Positions 53,352 to 64,000 of a DNA stretch of 64,000 nt are shown piece after piece. The notes beneath the pieces are model-generated. The model saw nothing but the letters and a program-made list of their open reading frames with translations. It was not told where the DNA came from and made no database searches. Location of the stretch: positions 47,570,141 through 47,634,140 of the forward strand of contig CM034233.1 of assembly GCA_019916065.1 (NCBI GenBank), written 5' to 3'. Source of the stretch: Vitellaria paradoxa. Its lineage: Eukaryota; Streptophyta; Magnoliopsida; Ericales; Sapotaceae. Every line of letters starts with the position of its first letter. Positions within the stretch are counted from its first letter, which is position 1. Made by a program: the position numbers and the translations under genes.

Positions 53352-54253
53352 ACACTATAACTTGTTTGATAAACATGTCAAATCATAAATACAAATAATA
53401 TATTAAAAACCAGTTGAATTACATATTACAATATGAATTAACATGATTATTCGTTAAAAATTTTTATTTGATGCGTGATAAACAACTTTATTTGTTATTA
53501 TAAATAATATCTAGTATATATATAATTAATTATACTTGCTAAATTAATCAACAATTAAATATAAAACAATATACCTAAATTTTATATTTCAAAAAATAAA
53601 ATAAGATGCATAATTACGATATTATTACAACAACTATTTCTTAATATATTTTTAATAATTCCAATTAAACGGGTCAATGCCGCCCATTCATAACCTAACT
53701 ATTTTGTGTCATAAATCGATCAAATCTATTTACATTAAATTCAAATCTACGTAACTTTGGGTTGTGTTGCATCCACAAGTCGTATCATATATTATATGCA
53801 AGGGCGAAATCAAATGGAGGTAAGAGGGGAAAGTGACCCACTTGATTTTAAATGTAAAATTACTAAAATATTCCTAATATTTTGGCCTTATTAAAAAAAT
53901 TAAGATTAACTCAAAAATTTTTAACATAAAACAAGTTTAAAAGAATCACACCTAAGTATTTGTTGTGAAATAAAATTTATTATCTCACTACATTAATAAA
54001 TACTTTTGTGTATAATATCAGTAAATATAACATATAACATAATAAATTTTATAAATAATAAAACTTAATAATATTATATTTTTTTTGGTAATGAAGGACA
54101 TTCTTATTAAACTTTAGGTATCTTAAAAAGATCACTTGAACCATTAAATTGTGACATCCTTAAAAACAATATCGCTTCTCTCTTTCTCTTAATCTCAACA
54201 TAACTCGTTGTTCTTTTTCTTGGATATTTGGTGCTCTTTAGTGAAAATTCTGA

Positions 54254-54530
54254 ATCTACCTTGAATATATGCATTTAAAGTGCCAAATTGGCAAAAAAAA
54301 AAAAAAAAAAAAATCTCAAATTTTCTCTAATTTTTTTTCAATCTTCACCAACTTTCTCCACATAAAAATTTTTTAACTTTTTTTAACTTTTCTTTTTTTT
54401 TAACTTTTATCAATTTATTAATTTTTATTAAATTTTTTACATTTTTCGAGTAACATATCAAATACTTAATAATCTAAAATTTGCTTATTATTTTTTTTTC
54501 ACTAAAATTTGACATTCCAAACAAACAAAC
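54254..54530. mobile_element. AT-rich MITE-like element, family 1 (reverse copy)
   Basis: Starts ATTTAAAGTGCCAAATTGG and ends AAAATTTGACATTCCAAAC. Its interior is the reverse complement of 37371-37592 in order (CAAATTTTCTCTAATTTTTT, ACTTTCTCCACATAAAAATT). It contains a long A-run near 54292-54313. Confidence 0.6.
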
Positions 54531-54786
54531 TCTGCATAAATTGAAGGAAAAGTTTGACTTTTGATTACTATGTTTAATGCAGTTACTGTAATAAAAGAAA
54601 ATGTTTTGAAAAGGTAAGTTCTTTCTTACTCTTTTTGGAAACGTATCTAATGGCTTTAATTTAAAATATATATATATATATATATAAATATCAATTGCCT
54701 TAAAAGGACATCTGTTAATAAGTTCTTTCCATATTATATTTCAATTGAAAATTACTGTATTTTTTTAGTTTTTAATTTATGATTAT

Positions 54787-54926
54787 AGGGTGTTTGGAGT
54801 AAAAAAAACCAAAAAGTAAGATTGATGTGATATAAAAATGATATGTAACAAAATTTGATTAAAGAGATTTGAAAACTTTTTTAATTTTTTGAAATTTTTT
54901 ATTTTTATTGGGTTCTAAATGAACCC
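54787..54926. mobile_element. MITE-like element, GTTTGG family
   Basis: GGGTGTTTGGAGTAAAA at the left and TTCTAAATGAACCC at the right are imperfect inverted ends about 140 bp apart. The interior is AT-rich with a GATGTGATATAAA phrase shared with 35171-35342. Confidence 0.5.
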
Positions 54927-57011
54927 TTTATTACTTTTGTTGACAGGAGTTTTAGAAGTAACTTGAATTTATACAATTATTAGCTTTTCTTCCCTTTTTT
55001 ATTAACTCAATAATATTTGGAGTGATAAAAAATAAGATAAAATGAGATAAAATTAGATAAATTGTGATACAGTAAGATAAAAAGTAAATAATTTTTAAAA
55101 TTTTTTATTATTTTTTATAATCTTTTGTCAATTTGGAAGTCCAGGTCACATTAGTCACATAAATCGAGTAGACTCGTAGACATTCCGAGTCCGGTAACAT
55201 CCACAGCCAGTGGGGAACTGGTGACTGATTGAGTCCGTGGAGAGAAACTTTTCTAGAGATAGAAAGAGAGTAGGGAGACTTGGATCTCCAAACAACTTAC
55301 AGCGCCGCTCAATTACTTTTGTTCGCCACTCCAGCATCTGATCCAGGTGTTTTCCCTCTCGTCACGACTTAGACAGGTTCGTTTCTTCACCTAATTCTCA
55401 AATAGAGTCGCTTATTAATACACATTAGTTTGATTTGATTTTATCTCCACGGATCCAGGGCGTGGGATTTAGTGGGGGCAGGTTCTGTATGATACCGATT
55501 ATGGGTCGGAAGGTCCACAGGTTGTCACATTTTATTTCATGTTACTTGGTTGAGGATTTACACTGGAGAATTCAACTATTGGGTTTATGAAAATATGATA
55601 GTTCTTTTGAATTGTTTTCATTTGTTCGGAATTGTGATGGTTATTTGGTTGGCATGTTGGGATCTTGTTGATTTCCATTAGTTTTGTCGTATTTTTGTTT
55701 TACAGTTACATTGGATTCTAATGCATTGTTTGTATCGTTTTATATTTCAGTTAGTGGGTTTGGCAAGTGAGTTGTGCCAAACATAAATGACATTACACAC
55801 ACACACTAGTGGTGGAGGCACACACTAGATGCGTGTCTTCTTCCCTTCTATCTTCTTCCTTAATCTTCCTTCTCTTCTACCATTTTTCATTAATTTCTGA
55901 TATTTACTTCTTTATTTTTTCCTCTCATCTGCCCCTGTCCGTCTTTTCCCTCTTCTATGAATTAGTGGCTAGTTATGAGTGCAAAAACTGATTTGTGGTT
56001 AGTAGGAGCTAAGGGGCTAATTTGGGAATGAAATTGTAATATAGCTACACAGAAAGGGAGACAGCAAAAGTGTTCTCCCTTTATATATTGGTATGTGTGT
56101 GTGTCTAAACATATATAAGAGGTGAGAGCACATATTATGTGCTTATATAATTTAAAAAAAATAAACAATAAATTTTAGGTAACTGTCAATTTAAATGAAA
56201 ATGCCCCAACCAAGGCCCCCCATAGATGGGAGTGCATTGGGCTACCCTTTAGTATTATTAGTATGCATGGATGGGGAATAATTATGGACCCTTTGGCTTG
56301 ATGTGTATGGGTCGGTTAGGTTCAGATTCATACTTAAACTAGAATCGAACCGATTTTTTTTAGTTCTTAAAAGTTAGACTTGAAACTAAACTGATTTTAA
56401 ATTAGAACCAAACCAAATTGAACTGAAAATATTGGGTTCAGTTCATGCCAATTGAGGTTGGCTTGGGTCCATTTTCAGTTTAGGTCATCTTGGGTTGGCT
56501 CGGGTCCATTTTCGGGTTGGGTCCATTCATTACACATTTCTCACCTAAAATAATGTATAGGAAGCTGACAAGTTACCCTTTAAAGAATTGATTGGAACCC
56601 AACAATGCTAATATGTTGGCCATGGGATGGCTACCTACTTGAGCTATGTTTGCAACACAAATTTGCAGAGGAGAAATAAAATTACTATTCCATAATATTT
56701 TTTTATGCTTAATGAAGTTAAATTTTTTTTATTTTTTAATGAATATATGTTTATTTTCTTTTCATTTTTCTAACTAAAAAAAAAAATAATTTGAAAATAA
56801 TTTTCAGTATGAAAGATTATATATTTTTTAATTTTCCAATATATATATGTATATAAAATACACATTTTCTTGCTTCATTGCTTGCATTATATTTTTTTTT
56901 GATGACCCAGGATGTCTGGGCCAACTTGTGTTATATTAAAGTTAGCTAACTACAAATGTTTTATTGTCGAATTGAAGTATACATAGAGACTTCAAAAACA
57001 AAATAAATATT

Positions 57012-57366
57012 TGACGCAGTGAAAGAATTGAAAGAAGAAATTATGCATGATAATTTCTTAGATACTGGAATCCACTAGAAAAGGAAGTTTGGAAAACTAT
57101 ATTATTTCAAATCTCATTGATTATCAAACTAGTACATGGCAGTCCCCTTTTATAAAGGAAAGAGGAGAAGAATAAAAGATATAAATCATAAAGACAAAAC
57201 TTTTAGATTCGAGGACCTATGAATTTGGACCAAGACATTTACTATGACTCATAAAGACAACTGTTCAGATTCCAATGAACTATGAACTTGGACCAAGACA
57301 TTTATTGTGATTTATTAATGCATCTAGACACTACTTCATCCTTCTAGAAAATTCTGTCCTGTATTA
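57012..57366 (-). repeat. 3' LTR of element E
   Basis: 355 bp. The terminal TG on minus has become TA (plus strand TATTA instead of TATCA at 57362-57366). The preceding minus-strand AAGTGAAGGGAAC is the likely polypurine tract. Confidence 0.93.
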
Positions 57367-57379
57367 GTTCCCTTCACTT

Positions 57380-58433
57380 AAAGAGAACTTGTCCCTAAGT
57401 TCCCTAAGTTCAAGCCTTGATAGAGAGGAACGTCTTGACTATGATACTCATATAAGTCTGCCACATTTAAGGTCTTTGATATCTCCATACTCTTTGGAAT
57501 GTCCACAATATAGGCATTGTTATTAATTTTCTTCAAGATCGTACAAGTGCCATAACTTCTTCGGATTGATCTTGTTATAAGTTCTAATTGGAAAGCTTTC
57601 TTTGCGAAGAAAAAACCATCACCATGTCTCCTTCCTTGAAGACCTTTAGTCTTCGATACTTATCAACTGCTTCTTTATACTTTGCATTTGTGTCTTCCAA
57701 CCTTCCTTTGACTTCCTCTTGTATGGACTAAACTTGCTTTGGCATATGTTTTGTAGCAACACTCTTTCCATGGACATGTGGTAATCATGCCAAGTCCAAT
57801 GCGTGCCTTGGTGCCTTCAAGTAAACCACCGAAAATAGTGATTTCCCAGTAGCACTATGAATTGTATTATTGTAAGCAAATTCTACTTGTGTTAGGGCGT
57901 GATTCCACTGCTTTGACTTGTCTCTAGAAATGCTTCGTGCCAAATTGCCAAGTGTTCTATTTGTCACTTCAGTTTGACCGTTAGTTTGGGGATGCGCTGT
58001 ACTACTAAACTTCAATGAGGTGTTAAACATCTTCCACAATGTAATCCAAAAATGGCTAAGGAACTTGGAATCCCGATCTGAAGTGATAGATTGAGGAATT
58101 CCATGAAGTTTAGCTTCTCGAAAGAACAATCGTGCTATGTGAGAAGCGTCTGAAGTCTTCCGATAAGGAATAAAACGTGCCATTTTTGAAAACCTTTCAA
58201 CCACAACAAAACTGAATCTACCCCTTTTTGTGTATGACGAAGACCTTGAACAAAACTGAATCTTCCCAAATCGCATTGGGGACAGGCAAAGGCATATAAA
58301 GCCCAGTGTTTTGAAATTGGCCTTTGGCAGTTTGGCACATGTAGCACCTCCTTACAAAGTTCTCCACATCTCTCTTTAATTGTGGCCAATTGTAGCGCTC
58401 CTCAAGACTAGCAATAGCCTTGTCTCTTCCCAA
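57380..58433 (-). pseudogene. Element E integrase remnant
   Basis: Zinc-binding part at 58433-58300 ([29 protein letters not shown]), catalytic core at 58190-57785 ([52 protein letters not shown]), then the C-terminal tail RRLKVFKEGDMVMVF and TMPILWTFQRVWR-like words to about 57480. A short duplicated or shifted segment near 58200-58270 is open in three frames. Inserts cDNA; inactive. Confidence 0.9.
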
Positions 58434-59238
58434 ATGTCCACTAAGGCCTTCACCATGTAAATCCCATATAAGCTTCTACCACAAGGATGTTCGAGGAATA
58501 TATAAGCGATTCCTTGTAAACAAATAATCTTCATACACGTGAAAATCTCTTATGGGTTGCTTTGCCATGCGCTTAGCCCAAATCTCTTTGAAGTCTTCAT
58601 CTTCAGCATATAACTCCTTCAAGCAATCAAACCCAACTTCCTCTTGACTCATGGTAACAAGTAAAGAAGCCCTACGACTTAAGGCATCTGCTACCTTGTT
58701 AAGAGCTCCTAACTTGTGTCGAATAACAAAGGGAAACTTCTATAGAAAAGTAGTCCATAGAACATACATTTTGTTCAAGTGTTTTTGACTGTGCAAGAAC
58801 TTTAAAGCTTGATGATTAGTGTACAACATAAATTCCCTTTGCACTAGATAATGCTCCCAATGCTTCAAAGTCCTCACTACTGCATAAAATTCATGATCAT
58901 ATGTGGACCATTTTTGCCTTGCTTCATTAAGCTTTTCACTAAAAAAATACTATCGAACGTCTTTCTTGAGACAAAACAGTCCCAATTCCTATGCCACTAG
59001 CATTACATTCCACCTCGAAAAAGTTTGTCAAAGCTTGCTAAAGCAAGCACTATGCATTCCATAATTTCTTCTTAATCAAGGCAAAGCTTTGCTTTGCTTC
59101 TTTGCTCCAATTAAATTTGCCTTTCTTCAAACATTCAGTAATTTGAGCAGCAATGGAACTAAAATTTCTGATGAATCTTTTGTAAAATGTTGCTAGGCCA
59201 TGGAAGCTTTGAACTTCAGAGATTGTTTTGGGTGTCGG
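58434..59238 (-). pseudogene. Element E RNase H remnant
   Basis: [40 protein letters not shown] and [20 protein letters not shown] are visible between about 58960 and 58640, interrupted by several stops. The order fits the gypsy RNase H that follows RT, ending with the linker to integrase. Confidence 0.85.
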
Positions 59239-59962
59239 CTAGTCCCGAATTGCTCTAACTTTCTCCCCATCAACATGAATACCATTAGCAATCACGACAT
59301 AACCCAGGAACAACAATTGGTTTGTCATGAAGCTACACTTTTTTAGATGGACAAACAGTTTATTTTCTTTCAACACAAACAAGACACTCTTCAAGTGTTC
59401 CAAATGTTTAGTTCCATTTTTGCTATAGATCAAAATATCATCAAAGTAAACAACAACAAATTTTCCAATGAAAGGCTTAAGTACCTGGTTCATAAGTCTC
59501 ATAAAGGTGCTTGGTGCGTTAGACAACCCAAAACGGCATAATTGGCCATTCGTACAACCTTCTTTGGTCTTGAAAGCGGTCTTCCACTCATCTCTAGGTC
59601 TGATTTGAATTTGATGATAGCTGCTATGCAAATCAATCTTGGAGAATAGCTTCGAACCCTCCAGTATATCTAACATATCATTAAGACATGGGATTGGAAA
59701 ACGATATCTTACAATAATCTTGTTGATAGCTCGACTATCAATGCATATTCTCCAACTCCCATCTTTCTTTAGTGTTAGTAAAGCGGGACGGCACAATGCT
59801 TTCCCGTAGAAACCCCTTCTTCAATAGTTCTTCAACTTCCTCTTGCAAGATTTTACACTCCTTCGGACTCATTCGATAATGAGGAAGATTCGGTAAACTT
59901 GGTCCGGGTACTAAGTCAATGTGATGTTGAATATTTTGCATTGATGGCAATTCATTTGGCAA
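59239..59962 (-). pseudogene. Element E reverse transcriptase remnant
   Basis: Upstream frame (59962-59738) reads [20 protein letters not shown] and [17 protein letters not shown]. After a one-base break the main frame, open for 185 codons, shows [53 protein letters not shown] and the catalytic YFDD near 59440-59451, then [18 protein letters not shown]. The usual CVPVLLV-type start is altered. One of the better preserved RTs in the window. Confidence 0.92.
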
Positions 59963-60057
59963 ATCCTATGACACGACCTCACTAACTACTCCAATAAAGA
60001 CTGGACTTCTTTAGGCACCTCATCCTCTCTTTTATCTGTTGAGTTAACTAACAAATC

Positions 60058-60850
60058 TTACACAACCAATGTATGAACCTCCTGTGCTTTCTTCAATTCT
60101 GATTCAAACTCATTCTCAGAAGTTGTCAAGGTCAAACGAGATTGTCCTTCCACTTTGGAAGCTTTGGGGTTTGTGGAATTATCCATGGATGGAACCACAG
60201 TTATTTTATGACATTTCCATGTGAACAAGTACACATTTTGTTTACCCTTATAAGTCACATCCATATTATACTACCATGGTTTGCCAGCAAAACATGAGTA
60301 GCATCCATATCTAAGACTTCACAAACAACTTTATCTTTGTAGAATTTTTCAAGAGAAATAGGAATGTGGCAAATTTCGGTTTCCTTTATAGTAGGCCCTT
60401 TCCTCACACAACCAATCACGTAAGGTTTAGGGTAAGCTTCCCTTGGTAAATTTTAGTGGTCAACTACCTTCTTTGCAATGAAATTCTCACAACTTCCATT
60501 ATTAATCATCAACCCACATACCTTTGTATTGATGGTGCATGTTGATCGAAAGATATTTTGACGTTGTATACCCGTTGTAGTAATAGGCTAAGCAATTCTT
60601 CTTGCTCATTTTTGCCACCAGCAATGTTGTAATCTTCATTTTCAGTTTCTTGTTCCTCCGCTTTGGATTCTGGTTTCTCCTCCTTTTCAACCAAATTAAT
60701 AGGCTTCCTTGTAGGACATTGATGAGATCGATGGCTTTGTTGGTTACATCGATGAAATTTATCAATTCCAGCGTAAGTATAAGAATTGGCAGGTTTAGGA
60801 TTCTCTCGGTTAGTCAATCCTGTAGATTGTTTTTTTGTATCCACCATTTT
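60058..60850 (-). pseudogene. Element E zinc knuckle and protease remnant
   Basis: Knuckle relic FHRCNQQSHRSHQCP near 60725-60770, with its first cysteine lost, then an E-rich linker (KPESKAEEQETENEDYN). The protease reads SCENF-like (near 60490), PLPREAYPKPY-like and VLDMDATHVLL-like words in changing frames, ending DVTYKGKQNVYLFTWKCHKI at 60264. A recognisable gypsy protease with its active-site stretch damaged. Confidence 0.65.
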
Positions 60851-60989
60851 CAGATTCTGTAATTTGGAAACATGTTTGCCTTTGTTGGATTGTTTTGGAT
60901 GTTTAAATCGCCTTTCCTTTGCTTGATGTTGGATAAGTCACCTCCAAATTACTTCTTCGAAAATAATCAGACTTGCTGCCCATCTTCTC

Positions 60990-61811
60990 CATTCACTCTA
61001 CTTTTATAGCCAAGTTTTGAGCTTTTTCAATTATCCAAACAGGTTGCAACTCAGTTTTCTCCTTAATAGTTGGCATCAGACCCTCCAAATATCTTGCGAC
61101 CGTTTGCATTCCAGATTCATTCAAATTATTACGAGTTGACAAGCGAGAAAATTCAACAGTATATTCAGATACCGACAAACTTCCCTGGATACAATTCTGG
61201 TACATTTCGAAGAGTTGTTGTTCATAATCTGGCGGTAGAAATCTTTCCATCATCAATTGTCTCATCTTCCTTCACGTTCAAATTGGAACTTTTCCTTGCC
61301 ATTGACGATTCTTCTATAATTGATCCCACCAAAGAGCGGCACCACTTTTTAATTGGAAAGCTATGAGCTTCACCATCTTTTCTTCAGGGACGTCTATCAT
61401 TTCAAAGATCTCTCAACTTCAATTATCCAGTCCATAAAATCTTCAATATGCATGTTGCCGTTGAATGTAGGAAGATCAACTTTCAGCCTGTATTCTTGGT
61501 CAATAAAATTCACATCCATTATCATCCTCAGAACCTTCATCATCAAATACTTACTGATGACGAAGAATGCGAAAATTACGTCCTTGGTGTCGCTAATTTT
61601 TTCTAATCTGATTATTGCGATGAACGAGGGGATCATGGGCAAATTCTTCATTGATTCCACCATCATCAACTTGCCTGTGATTGTTGTTGACTACCAAATC
61701 AACGAGTAGTTGCCAAATGTTTGCTACACTCTGTTTTAGTTCATCAATGTTAGCCCTTAGTCCACGAACATCGTCACTGAACCTGCTTCCATCATCTACG
61801 TTTATGGACAT
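60990..61811 (-). pseudogene. Element E gag remnant
   Basis: Likely start at MSINVDDGSRFSDDVRGL (61811). Then [20 protein letters not shown] (near 61460) and ALWWDQL (near 61340), followed by MRQLMMERFLPPDYEQQLFE, CIQGSLSVSEYTVEFSRLST and VARYLEGLMPTIKEKTELQ, the retrotrans_gag domain. At least three frameshifts. Confidence 0.85.
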
Positions 61812-61843
61812 CTTACTAGGCTTATCCTTGCTTTGATATCAAT

Positions 61844-62198
61844 TGACGCAGCGAAAGAATTGAAAGAAGAAATTATACACGATAATTTCTTAGATACTAG
61901 AATCCATCAGAAAAGGAAGTTTGGAAAACTATATTATTTCAAATCTCATTGGTGATCAAACTAGTACATAGTAGTCCCCTTTTATAGAAGAAAGAGGAGA
62001 AGAACAAAAGACATAAATCATAAAGACACAACTTTCAGATTCAAGGAACTATAAACCTAGACCAAGACATTTACTATGACTCATAAAGACAACTGTTCAG
62101 ATTCCAATGAACTATGAACCTGGACCAAGACATTTATTGTGATTTATTAATGCATCTAGACACTATTTCATCCTTCTAGAAAATTCTATCCTGTATCA
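61844..62198 (-). repeat. 5' LTR of element E
   Basis: Minus strand TGATACAGG...GCGTCA, 355 bp. The inner flank reads TTGATATCAAAGC, a mutated initiator tRNA-Met primer site (TGG to TGA) at about 61843-61831. Confidence 0.93.
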
Positions 62199-62203
62199 AT
62201 ATT

Positions 62204-63066
62204 GCAATAGGACAACAAGCTGCTACTAACACACTACATATATACAGGCACACAAACACCTGTATAGTTGTAGAACTTTGACAACTAGCTTCTTTCAAAT
62301 GACAAATAATTAAATAAATAAACAAACAAATAGACCAACCAAAAGCTCATTCATGTGCGATAGTGGCTAACCAAAAAGAAACCTAACTGTTATTTTGTTT
62401 TATATATTATATCAATATATAATATTATATATTATGTATTACATTTTTTTTTGATTGGTTCGGGTTAATTCGGTTTGGTTCGGGTTGAGTATCTACTAAC
62501 CTGAGCAACCGAAAAAATCAGTTTGTTATTTTTTTAGCCCAGAACCAATATGAAAACAATATGAACCCGAACTAATCTAAACCAAAGTGATCGGATTAGT
62601 TTGGTTTTTGGGTTATTCAGTTTTTTTGTGCACTCCTATTTGGCTAGGCCAGGATTGAATGGGCCTAATAAAACTAAATGGTTGACCTCAGTCTTGAGTA
62701 GGATGAAAGACGCTCAGTCGTGTTCTTGAGAATATTGTGTATAATCAAAAGGTCTCTTAAAGAACATTTAAGAGGTTCCCAACCGCAAGAATAGTAACTG
62801 TTATGGCGCATTCAAAGGAAGCCCCGAAGGGGTCGGCTTCCTTAATTTGAAAGTTGGCCAAGGGGATGGGCTTCTTGGTGGAACCCACGCGTAGCTAGTC
62901 GATGGACAACTTGCCATGTGTACCAATCGGGATTCGAGGTTGTTGAGCGGTGTGTCGGTTGAGAGAGGAGGTTCTCGCGACGCTGCTGTTAGGAATTTAG
63001 GCCTCTTAAATTCACCCCCTTAGTAGTTACTTTTGGCAAAATATCAAGAAAAACAGAGAGATAATA
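62204..63066. other. Spacer with hAT-like element remnant
   Basis: No gene. 62395-62637 carries an AT core, GGTTCGGGTTAATTCGGTTT-type words and a GTGCACTCCTAT end, like the right arm of the element at 36482-37125; its left end is not found. 62640-63066 is unique-looking and GC-richer, with no frame. Confidence 0.45.
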
Positions 63067-64000
63067 ATAAAACCAAATCAAACCAAACCAAGCCTTTTCT
63101 CACTGGGTGAGGTCGGCTATATGGATTTGTCGACGCCAATTAGGTCTGTTTAGGACCATGTCCTCCGATAGATTTTGGTAGGCCAGGTCATGTTTAATGG
63201 CTTTTTTTCAACTTCTCTTGGGTCTTCCTCTACCTCTCTTACTCCTGACAATTTCCATACTTTCACACCTTCTAACAGGTGTCTTCGCTGGACACCTTCT
63301 AACATGGCCAAACCATCTTAATTGGTTTTCTCTCATTTTATCTTCAATCGGTGCTATTCCTACTTTGCCCCTAATCTCCTCGTTCCTAATCCTATATTTC
63401 CTTGTAATCCCGCACATCCACCTTAGCATCCTCATTTCCGCAACTGCCATCTTTTGACCATGATTATGCTTTACTGCCTAACAATCTGATCCATATAGCA
63501 GCGCTGGTCTAACCACCATCTTATAATACTTTCCTTTCACCTTGAGGGGGACTTTTCGGTCGCACAAGACCCCCGAAGTACTCCTTCATTTGGTCCACCC
63601 GGCTTGAATCCTGTGACTTACATCAATATCAATCTCTCCATTTTGTTGCACCATAAATCCAAAGTACCTAAATTTATCTTTCTCTACAATCTTTTGTGTG
63701 CCTAAACTTACTTCTATATTACCTGTTATCCTACTTTGACTAAACTTACATTCCATATATTCCGTTTTGCATTGGCTTAGCCTAAATTCTTTTGTCTCTA
63801 ACGTTTCCATTCTAGCTTAGCATTCACTCCTTCTCTCGTCTCATCTACTAAAACAATATCATCTGCAAATAGTATACACCAGGGCACCTCATCCTGAGCA
63901 TGTCTTATAATCTCATCCATAACTAAAGCAAACAAGTACGAGCTTAACGCTGAGCCTTGATGTAAACCAATCGTGATAGGGAACTCATTAGTCTCTCCAC
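63067..64000 (-). mobile_element. RTE-type LINE, 3' part
   Basis: Minus-strand non-LTR retrotransposon. The reverse transcriptase is visible from the window edge: FADDIVLVDETREGVNAKLE (about 63885-63820, catalytic FADD), KEFRLSQCKTEYMECKFSQS, KFRYFGFMVQQNGEIDIDVS. After a break it reads MAVAEMRMLRWMCGITRKYR and QLRWFGHVRRCPAKTPVRRC (63450-63250), ending near 63120. The 3' end GGCTTGGTTTGGTTTGATTT at about 63096-63077 is a simple G/T repeat tail typical of plant RTE. The 5' part is outside the window. Confidence 0.9.

Larger units (their letters stand above)
53352..57011. other. AT-rich spacer, no gene seen
   Basis: No supported gene. A TA run lies near 54666-54685, a CA run at 55794-55806, and GGTT(C)-rich text at 56300-56530 resembles hAT-element arms. 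A short GC-richer patch at 55140-55550 looks transcript-like (see findings) but has no supported frame. Confidence 0.5.
57012..62198 (-). mobile_element. Ty3/gypsy element E, minus strand
   Basis: 5187 bp with two LTRs of equal length (355 bp: 61844-62198 and 57012-57366) and a perfect 5-bp duplication ATATT (57007-57011 and 62199-62203). On minus the order is gag, zinc knuckle, protease, RT, RNase H, integrase: Ty3/gypsy. A chromovirus type is suspected from the protease and integrase style, but no chromodomain is clear. The LTRs differ at about 26 of 355 positions by my count, mostly transitions. All frames are broken. Confidence 0.95.

Noticed and set aside
63197..63457. Plus-strand hydrophobic protein (leucine-rich, membrane-like)
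   Set aside because: Exact antisense shadow of the RTE reverse transcriptase end on the minus strand.
1..64000. A complete novel multigene system
   Set aside because: Every long coding stretch belongs to a recognisable retroelement or to the PDI fragment; nothing else forms a conserved, intact gene cluster.

Overview
The window looks like nuclear intergenic DNA of a flowering plant. It is very AT-rich, contains no intact cellular gene, and is built almost entirely from plant retrotransposon families: Copia (one pair Sirevirus-like), Ty3/gypsy, a Cassandra-type TRIM, an RTE LINE, and hAT-like and other terminal-inverted-repeat elements. The only cellular gene recognised is a broken protein disulfide isomerase on the minus strand. 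The species cannot be told from what is visible.

Layout. 1-6668: 3' part of a Sirevirus-like Copia element (A), cut by the window start. 8080-9479: three LTR-like copies of a Cassandra TRIM family carrying 5S rRNA-derived sequence, minus strand. 11543-22081: a minus-strand solo LTR with target duplication ATTAT, split by a complete Sirevirus-like element (B, 11885-20956, target duplication AACCT). 23347-23546 plus 30404 onward: a probable gypsy LTR fragment, split by a decayed Copia element (C, 23547-30398). C is itself split by a solo LTR (28159-29821) of the same broad family as the one that hosts B. 33690-36206: the disulfide isomerase pseudogene. 35-41 kb: a cluster of AT-rich inverted-repeat elements, including a 644-bp hAT-like one. 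41512-53351: a Tat/Retand-like gypsy element (D, minus), with an antisense ORF on the plus strand, a tandem hairpin array and G-box repeats in its LTRs. 53352-57011: AT-rich, no gene seen. 57012-62198: a second gypsy element (E, minus) with perfect ATATT duplications. 63067-64000: the 3' end of an RTE LINE, minus strand.

The elements are not a cooperating gene set. Each once encoded gag, protease, integrase, reverse transcriptase and RNase H for its own mobility, and every coding region seen is broken by stops or frameshifts. The biology lies in the nesting order, lesions shared between A and B, and the non-coding architecture: an LTR-like block before the 3' ORF, G-box and hairpin arrays, and 5S-derived LTRs. 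I found no convincing undescribed multigene system. The best leads are the LTR-like block internal to A and B and the hairpin array in D. All identities were judged by eye without database searches.
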